Shown piece after piece: positions 1-8,661 of a DNA stretch of 46,077 nucleotides; the first letter of the stretch is position 1, and every line of letters starts with the position of its first letter. This DNA comes from Bacillus canaveralius (GTDB taxonomy: Bacteria; Bacillota; Bacilli; Bacillales; Cytobacillaceae), in NCBI RefSeq assembly GCF_002860125.1, contig NZ_PGVA01000058.1, positions 1 through 46,077 on the forward strand, written 5' to 3'. A program made the position numbers and the translations under genes. The notes beneath the pieces are model-generated. The model was given only the letters and a program-made list of their open reading frames with translations, searched no databases and was not told the origin of the DNA.

Positions 1-469
1 TTCGGACAAGGGAAGGATAAAAAAGGTTAAGCCAGTCTGAACGCAAGTCTGATTCGGACAAGGCAAGTCCAAAAAAGCGAAAGCGAGTCTGAAGGCGGGT
101 GTAGTTCGGACAAGGGAAGGATAAAAAAGGTTAAGCCAGTCTGAAAGCCGGATCTATTCGGACAGGGCAAGGCTAAAACAAGCGAAAGCGAGTCTGAAGG
201 CGAGTGTAGTTCGGACAAGGGAAGGATAAAAAAGGTTAAGCCAGTCTGAACGCAAGTCTGATTCGGACAAGGCAAGTCCAAAAAAGCGAAAGCGAGTCTG
301 AAGGCGAGTGTAGTTCGGACAAGGGAAGGATAAAAAAGGTTAAGCCAGTCTGAACGCAAGTCTGATTCGGACAAGGCAAGTCCAAAAAAGCGAAAGCGAG
401 TCACAATGCGTGTCTCTTTCGGACAGGGGAAGGCGTAGCAAGCTTAAGCTAGTCTGAATGCATTAGGAT
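1..469. repeat. Tandem array of 52-bp repeats (left end)
   Basis: Nine units start at 1, 53, 105, 157, 210, 262, 314, 366 and 418. Each begins TTCGGACA, and spacing is 52 bp (once 53). Two unit types alternate through most of the array: one continues AGGGAAGGATAAAAAAGG, the other AGGCAAGTCCAAAAAAGC, which gives a 104-bp higher-order period. The last unit decays into unique sequence near 469. The family and orientation match the array at 45636-46077. Long open frames on the minus strand here follow from the repeat and carry no start signal, so they are not called as genes. The array probably continues beyond the window. Confidence 0.95.
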
Positions 470-516
470 TAGAGCTGGTTCATACAACTTTCAAGCCAAA
501 AAGGTTATTAATATAT

Positions 517-1425
517 TTATACATAATAAGTATCGCTTGTACTTCCAAATGAAGTATAGTTTTTCTTTAAAACCCTGCAAAATGTCCTTTTATTTAAACC
601 CACCTTGCACCACTCATAGATGCTCCGAGTAGTAATCTTCCGATCAGGAAATAGCAGCTGAAATTCCTTCACATTCCGCAAAATAGCTAGTTGGATATTT
701 TCATGTCCTCCACACTTTCTGCACACAAAGTCATTATTTTTTATAGAAACCAGAAAGGACTTGCAAGTTTTACAATACATTCCCTTTTGTAGCTGTTCAT
801 AATTATATTTAGGCAATTGCGTAAATGGATTTTTAGTTTGGTGTAGTGAAATTAATGTTTGGGCTAGTTTCTTGTGCCCATCATTCAACTTAGACGGAGT
901 TTGATTTAAATCTTTCAAAAAACGATTTACCTGGGTTGGTAAAATAATGGGTTGGTCCATTGGGGCTTGAAATAAAGTGAATTCAGGGTTAATAAAGATA
1001 ACGGGGGCTTCAACAAGGTAATTTTGCTTGAGGTTTTGGAGCAGCTGACGGAAAAGAGTCGCACTCCTTTTCAACTGGTCTACAGGATTCTTATATTCAC
1101 GAGCGGTTGTCACGGAATAAAGTTTGTCCGCTTCCAAGTAACAATCACCTTGATAATTTTTTATATCCAAAAGGTGAATAACTCCCTGCGATATGATTAA
1201 TGTATCAATTTGAAAATAAGAGTTATTTACTTCAAGCAGCAAGTCATTTATGATATATCTTTCTTCTTCGAGAATCTCTGCCTGCAGGTCAAATCTTACC
1301 TCCCCTTCATAGCCTTTTTCCAGGTTTGCATAGTGAAACTTTTCCTTATTAGTCAACTCCATTCGTGTGTTTAAATAGCGTGTAGCCTTTAATTCATCCG
1401 ATTCAGATCGACCTTTAAGTAACAT
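517..1425 (-). CDS. NERD (nuclease-related) domain protein with C-terminal zinc ribbon
   Basis: 302 residues, probably cytoplasmic. Residues about 38-150 look like a NERD domain: a GYEGE segment at 39-42, an Asp in QIDTLII near 74, and DIKNYQG near 87-93, the charged positions expected of this nuclease-like fold. The C-terminal part carries two Cys pairs (YCKTCKS and CRKCGG, about 215-240), a likely zinc ribbon. NERD proteins are inferred to act on DNA, but few have a defined substrate. The start is supported by AAAGGAAGTG just upstream of the ATG. It is transcribed toward the left repeat array with only about 45 bp between. The family call is fairly firm; the biological role is unknown. Confidence 0.8.
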   Translation of the reverse strand: MLLKGRSESDELKATRYLNTRMELTNKEKFHYANLEKGYEGEVRFDLQAEILEEERYIINDLLLEVNNSYFQIDTLIISQGVIHLLDIKNYQGDCYLEADKLYSVTTAREYKNPVDQLKRSATLFRQLLQNLKQNYLVEAPVIFINPEFTLFQAPMDQPIILPTQVNRFLKDLNQTPSKLNDGHKKLAQTLISLHQTKNPFTQLPKYNYEQLQKGMYCKTCKSFLVSIKNNDFVCRKCGGHENIQLAILRNVKEFQLLFPDRKITTRSIYEWCKVGLNKRTFCRVLKKNYTSFGSTSDTYYV

Positions 1426-2123
1426 AAGCCACTTCCTTTCTTAATCTCTAAACTTATTTTATAAAAAATCACACTAGAGATATGTGAATATTCCGTTAAC
1501 ATTTCAGTTTGGATTCATGTTTCAACTGCTTTGTAGAATAATCATTATTAGAGGACGCAACTGCCGGGTGGAGTATTATCATACATAAGGACAAAAAATA
1601 ATACACACGAGATTTTCCTATAAATCTAGCAGGTAGGAGGAGTCTCCCTTCTATATGTTGCATAACTAAATTAAAAGCCTCTGTGCAATTATCGTATTGA
1701 TTTTCTAGCCAAAAAGAAAGTGGGTCTTATATACTTGCTTTTTTAACTTCGTTCTTCAAGTAACGCATCAGGAGCTTTTTTGACCCCAATTAAATGGAAT
1801 TATACGAAGTATCTAATAATTCTAGAATTATTGATATAAGTCATACGCACTTCAACATTACTCATTGCCAGCATGATAAAAAATTTCTTTTGAATAAACT
1901 GTAACACCAGAGTTTAGTAACCCAAGACACTAAAATAAAACAGAGCTTGAAATAAAGTCAAACTCTGCCCAAGCACAATCTGTACTTTAACCTTATTTAC
2001 CTTACAAAGCCATTCCTTAGGTCACCTTACTTGAATTCATAGATTCAAAATGTCCCGCCTTTATAAAATGAGGGGGGAACCGTCTTTCCGAAAAAGTAAT
2101 CGTCAGAAGAAATGTTCTGTCGA
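1426..2123. other. Long stretch without an intact gene
   Basis: About 700 AT-rich bases separate the NERD gene from gntZ. The only clear element is the gnt terminator at 1931-1967. On the minus strand, about 1560-1760, a broken reading frame gives protein-like text (for example DPLSFWLENQYDN) interrupted by stops; it may be a decayed gene, but I do not recognise it. Confidence 0.4.
1931..1967 (-). terminator. Rho-independent terminator of the gnt operon
   Basis: On the minus strand an imperfect hairpin (CAGAGTTTGA paired with TCAAGCTCTG around a 7-nt loop) is followed by TTTTATTTTA. It lies about 155 bp downstream of the gntZ stop. Confidence 0.7.
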
Positions 2124-3527
2124 TCACTGCCAGTCTGTGTGAAAGACTCCAGCCATATCAGTTCGTTCATACGTATGGGCACCAAAATAATCACGTTGTG
2201 CTTGCAAAAGGTTGGCATTTGAACGGCCTGTCCGGTAACTATCGTAATACGAAAGTGAAGTACTTAAGCAAGGGAGCGAGATACCGGAGTTTATTCCCTC
2301 ACAGACCACTTTTCTTAATGCAAATTGGTATTCTTTAACCTTTTCTGCAAAATAGGGAGCGATCAGCAAATTGGATAGGTTCGCTTCTGCTTCAAATGCT
2401 TCACTTATTACATTTAAAAATTCTGCGCGAATGATGCAGCCACCACGGAAAATCAGGGCCATATCCTTTAGAGGCAAATTCCAGTCATAAAGGTCTGAAG
2501 ACATTTTATATTGACTGAATCCTTGCGCGTAAGCACAAACCTTCCCCATGTACAATGCTTGTCGCACGTACTCAATCCACAAGTCTTTATCTAAATTTTG
2601 TTGTTCCATTGATGGACCTTCCAGAATCGTTTCGGCAATAACCCGTTCCTCTTTGATAGAAGAAATATAACGGGCAAACAAAGATTCTGTAATAATGGAT
2701 GATGGGATTCCGTTATCAATGGCTTGAATACTTGTCCATTTACCGGTGCCTTTTTGTCCTACTTTATCAAGAATAACATCTATAAGTGATAATCCCGTTC
2801 GTTCATCCTTTTTCCTCAGGATCTCTGCAGTGATTTCGATTAAATAACTTTTCAGCTCTCCTTGATTCCATGTTGCAAAGATGTCAGCAATTTCATCGAT
2901 AGGTAAAAGTAACTTTTCCCTCAAAAAAGTATAGGCCTCTGTGATCAGCTGCATATCTGCATACTCAATTCCGTTATGAACCATTTTAACAAAGTGACCC
3001 GCACCTTTTGGACCAATGTACACACAGCAAGGGGTATCTCCTACTTGATCTGCTATTTTGGTAAGAAAGGGGGCTACTTTTTCATACACATCTTTATCTC
3101 CGCCTGGCATGATGGATGGGCCATTTAAAGCCCCAACTTCGCCACCAGAAATACCGATTCCTAAATAACCAATTCCTTTAGCTATCAATTCACTATATCT
3201 ACGTTCCGTATCTTCGTAATGGGAGTTACCACCATCCATGATTATATCGCCTGCCTCAAGAAAGGGGACTAATGAATCTATCACGGAATCTATCGGTTTG
3301 CCTGCTGTCACCATCAAAAAGATCTTTCTTGGAGTTTTTAAGGACTCAACAAAATCTTGAATGTCATAGTACGGATTGATAGGTTGCCCTTTACTTTTTT
3401 GTACAAGTTGATCGGTTAAATCGCTCGTGTAATTATAGACAGCAATTTGATCGCCCTCACTAGCCATGTTTAAGGCGATATTGCTGCCCATTACCCCTAA
3501 TCCAATGACACCAATTGTATTGAACAT
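2124..3527 (-). CDS. gntZ: 6-phosphogluconate dehydrogenase of the gluconate operon (GntZ type)
   Basis: 467 residues, the usual length. It should oxidise and decarboxylate 6-phosphogluconate to ribulose 5-phosphate in the cytoplasm. The N-terminal Rossmann motif GLGVMG is at about 9-14; the substrate and catalytic signature GPKGAGHFVKMVHNGIEY lies near 175-192, and the C-terminal tail YERTDMAGVFHTDW is typical. At residues 32-34, after the second beta strand, it reads Asn-Tyr-Thr where NADP-specific enzymes have Asn-Arg-Thr, so the arginine that binds the 2'-phosphate is missing. This matches B. subtilis GntZ as I recall it and suggests NAD use. It is the last gene of gntRKPZ, with AAAGGAGC before the ATG and a 188-bp leader containing two large hairpins. 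Confidence 0.93.
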   Translation of the reverse strand: MFNTIGVIGLGVMGSNIALNMASEGDQIAVYNYTSDLTDQLVQKSKGQPINPYYDIQDFVESLKTPRKIFLMVTAGKPIDSVIDSLVPFLEAGDIIMDGGNSHYEDTERRYSELIAKGIGYLGIGISGGEVGALNGPSIMPGGDKDVYEKVAPFLTKIADQVGDTPCCVYIGPKGAGHFVKMVHNGIEYADMQLITEAYTFLREKLLLPIDEIADIFATWNQGELKSYLIEITAEILRKKDERTGLSLIDVILDKVGQKGTGKWTSIQAIDNGIPSSIITESLFARYISSIKEERVIAETILEGPSMEQQNLDKDLWIEYVRQALYMGKVCAYAQGFSQYKMSSDLYDWNLPLKDMALIFRGGCIIRAEFLNVISEAFEAEANLSNLLIAPYFAEKVKEYQFALRKVVCEGINSGISLPCLSTSLSYYDSYRTGRSNANLLQAQRDYFGAHTYERTDMAGVFHTDWQ

Positions 3528-3557
3528 TGTGACCTGCTCCTTTATCTCAAATTAAGA

Positions 3558-3694
3558 GGCAGTAAAGACCTCACTTAAGCTTAGAAGATACTAAGAGGAT
3601 AAGTGGGAATTTACTGCCCGGAATAACCAGATTTTTTCCTTGGGCATTTACCCCTGGAGAAATTAATCAGGCTCCTGCATGCCGGTGATTAATT
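3558..3694 (-). promoter_or_regulatory. Two large hairpins in the gntP-gntZ intercistronic RNA
   Basis: Reading the mRNA strand, the first hairpin (3694-3661) pairs AATTAATCA with TGATTAATT, with a short inner GGC/GCC stem. The second (3618-3558) pairs GGCAGTAAA with TTTACTGCC, then CACTTA with TAAGTG, then CTTAG with CTAAG around a 6-nt loop. Neither is followed by a proper U-run, so they look less like terminators than like mRNA processing, stability or ribosome-access elements. The second ends 18 nt before the gntZ ribosome binding site. Confidence 0.5.
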
Positions 3695-3715
3695 CCTATC
3701 ATGAAACGAACCGGC

Positions 3716-5062
3716 TTATACAACTAAACTTAATAATAGAACAAATCCTAATCCAGCTACCGAAATAATGGTCTCAAGCAATGTCCATGTCGCAAATGTT
3801 TCTTTCATGCTTAAACCAAAATACTCTTTGAACATCCAGAAACCAGCATCGTTCACGTGAGAAGCTATTAAACTACCAGCTCCAGTTGCAAGCACGACTA
3901 AAGCGAGGTTAACATCAGATTGACCTAACATTGGAATCACTAAACCAGCAGTTGTTAATGCAGCAACGGTTGCAGACCCTAAGGAAATACGTAAAATCGC
4001 TGCGATAATCCAGGCAAGTAAGATGGGTGATAATGAAGTTCCTTTGAATAAGTCTGCTACGTAGTCGCCTACACCGCCATTTATTAATACTTGTTTGAAG
4101 GCACCGCCGCCCCCAATGATCAAGAGCATCATTCCAATGTGGGTAATCGCTGTTGTACAAGAGGCCATCACTGTTTTGATTGGAATTTTTCTGGCCAGTC
4201 CCATCGTATATACTGCAACTAATAAGGAAATCAACATGGAAGTAGATGCATCACCAATAAAACGGATACTTGCCAATAAACTATTATCCTCAAATCCCAG
4301 TGTTTTTTGCAGTAAAGTAATAATCGTTGCGATTGACATTAAAATAACTGGAAGCATTGCTGTAAATACACTGATTCCAAAACCAGGTGTGTCTTCAAGT
4401 TTAAACGCTTTTTGTTCACCTAATGACGCAATATTACCGGTTTTCGTAAATGATTCAGGTACGAGTTTTTTTGCTAGTTTAGTAAACAAAGGTCCAGCTA
4501 AAAGCACTGTTGGAATGGCGATAATAAAACCGTAAAGTAAAACTTCACCAATGTTAGCGCCATACTCACCAGCAATAACTGTCGGCCCTGGATGTGGCGG
4601 CAAGAAACCGTGTGTAACGGATAAAGCTGCTGCCATCGGAATACCGAGGAACAAGATAGAAATTTTTAATTCTTTTGAGATAGCAAATACGATTGGAATT
4701 AATAAAACTAATCCTACTTCAAAGAATAAAGCAACACCGATAATGAATGAGGCAACAACGACTGCCCACTGAATATTTTTTTCACCGAATTTGTTGACGA
4801 GGGTCATCGCAATTCGTTGAGCTCCCCCTGAATCTGCGATCAGCCTGCCCAACATTGCTCCGAGTCCGAAAATTAATGCTAAATGACCGAGTGTCCCGCC
4901 TAATCCTGCTTCAATTGTTTTGACAATTTCCTCTAGCGGCATCCCGAGTGCTAAAGCGACGCCGAACGATACAATAATTAATGAAATAAAAGTGTTTAAT
5001 TTTAAGCCCATAATTAATAGTAGTAATGCTAAAATTCCAACTGCTACAATGATTAATGGCAT
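3716..5062 (-). CDS. gntP: Gluconate permease (GntP family)
   Basis: 448 residues, almost wholly hydrophobic, with about 12 predicted membrane helices. It is a secondary transporter importing gluconate, probably with protons. The glycine-rich GLGGTLGHLALIFGLGAM near residues 52-69, the segment HGFLPPHPGPTVIAGEYGA near 151-169, and the C-terminal region around ASHVNDAGFWMFKEYFG are typical of GntP permeases. GGAGG precedes the ATG, and only 18 bp separate it from the gntK stop, which fits an operon. The position between kinase and dehydrogenase matches the B. subtilis gnt order. Confidence 0.95.
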   Translation of the reverse strand: MPLIIVAVGILALLLLIMGLKLNTFISLIIVSFGVALALGMPLEEIVKTIEAGLGGTLGHLALIFGLGAMLGRLIADSGGAQRIAMTLVNKFGEKNIQWAVVVASFIIGVALFFEVGLVLLIPIVFAISKELKISILFLGIPMAAALSVTHGFLPPHPGPTVIAGEYGANIGEVLLYGFIIAIPTVLLAGPLFTKLAKKLVPESFTKTGNIASLGEQKAFKLEDTPGFGISVFTAMLPVILMSIATIITLLQKTLGFEDNSLLASIRFIGDASTSMLISLLVAVYTMGLARKIPIKTVMASCTTAITHIGMMLLIIGGGGAFKQVLINGGVGDYVADLFKGTSLSPILLAWIIAAILRISLGSATVAALTTAGLVIPMLGQSDVNLALVVLATGAGSLIASHVNDAGFWMFKEYFGLSMKETFATWTLLETIISVAGLGFVLLLSLVV

Positions 5063-5080
5063 TATAATTCCTCCAAATAA

Positions 5081-6625
5081 TTATTTATTTGTGTTTATTA
5101 AGCTTCTTTGATAATTTGCAATCCGTGTATAATCATCTTCTAATGCTCTGGATAAGTTAATAAAGATTGGCATTAACTGCCTATACTCCTTAGCTGAGTC
5201 TTCTTTTGGTGTATGTCTGTAGGTGCTGCCAATCATTTCAGAAACTACATCAAAAGAATCAATTTTTCCTGTGGCATATAGGCCTAAAATACAGGCACCC
5301 AGACAAGAACTTTCGTAGCTTTCTGGGACTACAACTTCGGATTCGAATATATCGGACATCATTTGACGCCAAACATCCGACCTTGCAAAGCCTCCAGTTG
5401 CTTGAATTCGGGTTACAGGACCGTCCATGCATTCAGTTAAAGCTAAAAATACAGTGTATAAATTGTAAATGACTCCTTCTAATGCCGCTCGAATCATATG
5501 TTCTTTCTTATGCGACATTGTTAGACCGAAAAATGAGCCACGCACGTCTGGATTCCATAAGGGAGCACGTTCACCTGCGAGGTATGGATGGAATAACAAT
5601 CCATCAGCACCTGGCCTTACGCGTTCAGCAATCTTGGTTAATACTTCGTATGGATCAATGCCCAGTCTCTTCGCTGTTTCTATTTCTGAAGAGGCAAATT
5701 CATCCCTAATCCAGCGAAGGACCATCCCGCCATTGTTTACTGGCCCACCAATTACCCAATGTTTTTCCGTTAAGGCATAGCAAAATATTCGTCCCTTTTC
5801 ATCTGTTTGCGGCTGGTCAATAATGGTTCGAATGGCACCGCTAGTCCCAATTGTGACTGCAATCTCGCCCTTTTTAATGGCATTTACACCCAGGTTGGAT
5901 AGCACTCCATCGCTTGCGCCAATGACAAAGGGCGTTTTTGGATCAATTCCCATCTGTTTCGCTAAATCTGGCTGACAGTTGTTAAATATCTTGGTTGTTG
6001 GTACGAGTTCAGCTAATTGATCAGGTGTAACACCTGCAATTTTTAATGCTTCTTCATCCCAATCCAAGTTTTTAAGATTCATCATGCCCATGGCTGAAGC
6101 TAAGGAATAATCGACAACGTATTGATCAAACAACTTTTTAAAGATATATTCCTTGATCCCGATGTATTTTTTAGCGTTGGCAGCGATTTCAGGACGCTCA
6201 TTCATAATCCAGGCGATTTTGCTTAAAGGTGACATAGGGTGAATGGGTGTTCCTGTTCGTCGATAGACTTCATGTCCATTCAATTCATCTTTTATTTTAT
6301 GTGCCCAAGCTTCACTTCGATTATCTGCCCAAGTAATACATGGCGTAAGCGGTTGGTCATTATCATCAATGACAATAACACTATGCATGGCACTACTAAA
6401 TGAAACAAACGATAGCTTTTTTTGCGAATGATGTTTCATTATATTAGAAGTGGCTTGTATGACAGCCTGAAAAATCTCTTCCGGGTTTTGTTCAGCTGTC
6501 GATATATCCGGTGTGTAAAGCGGGTAACCAATATTTTCTTGTTGAATGACTTCTCCTTTTTCACTAAATAAAACAGCCTTCGTACTTGTCGTACCGATGT
6601 CTATACCTAACATATAACTAGTCAT
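5081..6625 (-). CDS. gntK: Gluconokinase (FGGY family)
   Basis: 514 residues, close to B. subtilis GntK. It phosphorylates gluconate to 6-phosphogluconate with ATP, trapping the imported sugar acid for GntZ. The N-terminal phosphate-binding motif GIDIGTTSTK is at about 7-16. FGGY-kinase features include TWADNRS near 97-103, IGASDGVLSNLG near 240-250, and the second ATP-binding signature ATGGFARSDVWRQMMSDI near 410. The start codon lies inside the end of gntR (8-nt overlap, AATGACTAG), indicating translational coupling. Product inhibition of GntR by gluconate would induce this gene along with the rest of the operon. Confidence 0.95.
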   Translation of the reverse strand: MTSYMLGIDIGTTSTKAVLFSEKGEVIQQENIGYPLYTPDISTAEQNPEEIFQAVIQATSNIMKHHSQKKLSFVSFSSAMHSVIVIDDNDQPLTPCITWADNRSEAWAHKIKDELNGHEVYRRTGTPIHPMSPLSKIAWIMNERPEIAANAKKYIGIKEYIFKKLFDQYVVDYSLASAMGMMNLKNLDWDEEALKIAGVTPDQLAELVPTTKIFNNCQPDLAKQMGIDPKTPFVIGASDGVLSNLGVNAIKKGEIAVTIGTSGAIRTIIDQPQTDEKGRIFCYALTEKHWVIGGPVNNGGMVLRWIRDEFASSEIETAKRLGIDPYEVLTKIAERVRPGADGLLFHPYLAGERAPLWNPDVRGSFFGLTMSHKKEHMIRAALEGVIYNLYTVFLALTECMDGPVTRIQATGGFARSDVWRQMMSDIFESEVVVPESYESSCLGACILGLYATGKIDSFDVVSEMIGSTYRHTPKEDSAKEYRQLMPIFINLSRALEDDYTRIANYQRSLINTNK

Positions 6626-7349
6626 TTTCTTGCTCTACCCCTTTAGCTAGCAGTTGTTGTGACATCCATAGGTATTCTACTTTACCTTGAACATCATCAA
6701 AGTTTTGATGTAAGGACTTAATCATCAGGGCTCTATCTTTTGTTTTTATTGCTTCAATATAAAGCTGATGATTTTCCAAAATTCTTGTAAAGTCATCGTA
6801 TTTTTCCTTAAAACGTATACGCATCGATAAAAGAATGAAACTCTCCATAACGGGTTTTAAATTATTCCAGATCATAAGCATGTAGGAATGATTAATCGCA
6901 CGAATAATCGTTTCATGGAATAAGACATCTTGATATGAAAATTCATCAGCATCTCCATATCTTATGGCAACTTTCATCATTTCAAGTATTTTACTTAGTT
7001 CCATCACTAAATCATGAGTGTCTATCCTTACAAGTCGTTCAAATACAAACGATTCTATGAGTAAACGAACATCGTAAATTTCTTCTATTTCTTTTTCTGT
7101 TAAACCAATGACAACTGCACCCATTCTTTCTAATCGAATGATATTTTCCGACGCAAGTATTTTTAAAGCTTCACGAACGGGAGACCGGCTCACCGAAAAG
7201 TCTGCAGCTATTTTATTTTCCGATAGGATGGTACCGCTTTCAATTATGCCGGCGATAATACGCATCCTAAGCTCGCATGCTACACGATCACCTGCCGAAG
7301 CTCTTGTGAGCCATTTTGAGGGATATAAAAATTCCCTTGTTTCGGCCAT
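6618..7349 (-). CDS. gntR: Gluconate operon repressor GntR (GntR/FCD family)
   Basis: 243 residues, the same length as B. subtilis GntR. The winged helix-turn-helix spans about residues 20-85 (SENKIAADFSVSRSPVREALKIL); the rest is an FCD-type all-helical ligand domain (about 90-225). It should repress the operon by binding the palindrome at 7375-7392 and release it when gluconate binds. It is the first gene of gntRKPZ, so it is autoregulated. AGGGTGA precedes the ATG. A second catabolite-repression site lies inside this coding region. Confidence 0.95.
   Translation of the reverse strand: MAETREFLYPSKWLTRASAGDRVACELRMRIIAGIIESGTILSENKIAADFSVSRSPVREALKILASENIIRLERMGAVVIGLTEKEIEEIYDVRLLIESFVFERLVRIDTHDLVMELSKILEMMKVAIRYGDADEFSYQDVLFHETIIRAINHSYMLMIWNNLKPVMESFILLSMRIRFKEKYDDFTRILENHQLYIEAIKTKDRALMIKSLHQNFDDVQGKVEYLWMSQQLLAKGVEQEND
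7229..7242 (-). promoter_or_regulatory. Candidate CcpA cre site inside gntR
   Basis: On the minus strand TGAAAGCGGTACCA fits the consensus TGNAANCGNNNNCA at every fixed position. Its centre is about 148 nt downstream of the inferred transcription start, close to where the internal cre of the B. subtilis gnt operon lies, as I recall. It would act as a roadblock under glucose. Confidence 0.65.
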
Positions 7350-7374
7350 AAACTCACCCTCTTACTTTTTAAGT

Positions 7375-7392
7375 ATACTTGTATACAAGTAT
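7375..7392. promoter_or_regulatory. GntR operator
   Basis: ATACTTGTATACAAGTAT is a perfect 18-bp palindrome. From memory it is identical to the GntR operator of B. subtilis. It begins within the -10 region and covers the start of transcription of the gnt operon. Confidence 0.9.
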
Positions 7393-7418
7393 TATAACCT
7401 AAATTTTAATTTATGCAA
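7391..7418 (-). promoter_or_regulatory. SigA-type promoter of the gnt operon
   Basis: Minus strand: -35 TTGCAT (7418-7413) and -10 TATAAT (7396-7391), 16 bp apart. The expected start is near 7384, within the operator. Confidence 0.8.
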
Positions 7419-7427
7419 GCGCTTTAT
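7414..7427 (-). promoter_or_regulatory. Candidate upstream cre site overlapping the -35
   Basis: Minus strand ATAAAGCGCTTGCA contains the palindromic core AAGCGCTT and the conserved AA, CG and CA positions, but lacks the leading TG. It overlaps the -35 hexamer, as the upstream gnt cre does in B. subtilis from memory. It is a weaker match than the internal site. Confidence 0.5.
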
Positions 7428-7637
7428 TTTTGCCTTCTTTAGAGTTTTAATCAAACAAAATATCATAAGCTTAGCGGATTTATACGCTTTTCTCATTTTG
7501 ATCTGTACTGAGAACCGTGATATGACAATAATTTGAGTTATAAACGTGCTGTATTTTCAACACTCAAAAAGTTGCTATCTAAAAGGGGAACTTTTACACT
7601 GGAGAAGTAATATACTAAATTTAACAGGTGGATAAAG

Positions 7638-8309
7638 ATGGCTAAAACAATAGTAGAGAAACTAAACTTACAAAAATATAACAAAGTAGCGGTATTGAAT
7701 TTGCCTGATGGAGCAGATTATTTAGCGGAGTTAGCAGATTATGATACAGAGCTAACCGATAGTGCATATGATCTTATTTTTGCTTTTGTGTTGGATATGG
7801 AGTCTTTAAAAGGACTCGTAAACAAGGTTATCGAAAAGAATTATCTAAATAAAAACGGCTATATCTTTTTGGCTTATCCAAAAAAAGGGAATAAAGTATA
7901 TCCAACGTTTATTCATCGCGATGAGCTATTAGATGGGTTAGGTGCAGATGAGAATGGTTATGTTGGGACAAGTAATATTAAATTTGCGCGGATGGTAGGA
8001 TTGGATGATGTCTTTACTGTTGTCGGTCTAAAAGAAGATGCTCGAAACAGAAATCAAACATCTACAAAAGCAAGTCAATGCGTAGATGACTATATAGCGT
8101 TAATTCCGCAAGTGGAAAAAGATCTGCAAGATACTCCAGATTTACTTGCGTTCTATCAAGCATTAACCCCAGGGTACCGTAAAGATTGGGCTCGTTATGT
8201 GTATAGTGCTAAACAAGAGGCGACAAAAGCAAAAAGACGCGAGGAAATGAAAATGATTCTTGGATCGGGTTACAAGAGCCGGGATCTGTATCGCAGAGAT
8301 AAAAATTAA
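7638..8309 (+). CDS. DUF3052-like domain fused to a YdeI/OmdA C-terminal domain
   Basis: 223 residues, cytoplasmic. Residues about 1-130 resemble the DUF3052 type of fold (YDLIFAFVLDM near 53-63; GYIFLAYPKK near 83-92). Residues about 145-220 match the YdeI/OmpD-associated family, recognisable by TPGYRKDWARYVYSAKQEAT and GYKSRDLYRR. Such C-terminal domains occur in stress or bacteriocin-protection proteins of unclear mechanism. It is monocistronic: its own terminator follows, and GGTGG precedes the ATG. The domain call is solid; the function is not known. Confidence 0.75.
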   Translation: MAKTIVEKLNLQKYNKVAVLNLPDGADYLAELADYDTELTDSAYDLIFAFVLDMESLKGLVNKVIEKNYLNKNGYIFLAYPKKGNKVYPTFIHRDELLDGLGADENGYVGTSNIKFARMVGLDDVFTVVGLKEDARNRNQTSTKASQCVDDYIALIPQVEKDLQDTPDLLAFYQALTPGYRKDWARYVYSAKQEATKAKRREEMKMILGSGYKSRDLYRRDKN

Positions 8310-8318
8310 ATATGCCTT

Positions 8319-8368
8319 AATGACCAGTGCAGCCGTATAAATGGTGGGACTGGTCATTATTGTTATTA
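8319..8368 (+). terminator. Terminator after the YdeI-like gene
   Basis: AATGACCAGT (8319-8328) pairs perfectly with ACTGGTCATT (8349-8358), followed by ATTGTTATT. Confidence 0.75.
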
Positions 8369-8543
8369 AGGACGCAGTTTTAAGCAAAAATACCCTTGAA
8401 AAATGGCAATCAGCATGAGTTTAACTGCCAATCTTCATTTTACACGATAACTTTTTACCGGTGTATACAACGTCCCTCTATAAGGATAGTTGTTTGATAC
8501 AAATCTAAGGGCTTATCATTTACTATAATTACTTCAGTTACGT

Positions 8544-8649
8544 CTAACTGCAGACTTTTTTGTAAATAATAAGAAGGAGATTTTGTTAAAGACAAAGAAT
8601 ATGTAAAAAAAGGTTTGCTTTTATGCCTAACTGCAGACCATTTTGTAAA
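8544..8649. repeat. Two 23-bp direct repeats upstream of abiEi
   Basis: CTAACTGCAGAC-NN-TTTTGTAAA occurs at 8544-8565 (22 positions as read, with NN read as TT merging into the T-run) and again at 8627-8649. The second copy ends 12 nt before the antitoxin start. Repeats of about 23 bp at an AbiEi promoter are the expected binding sites for antitoxin autorepression; here they are direct, with a CTGCAG palindrome inside each. The rest of 8369-8661 holds no gene I can support. Confidence 0.65.
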
Positions 8650-8661
8650 GGGATGAGTTAA

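Noticed and set aside
27-404. 125-codon open frame in the left repeat array
   Set aside because: It is a by-product of the 52-bp repeat, with no ribosome binding site and a repeat-derived sequence.
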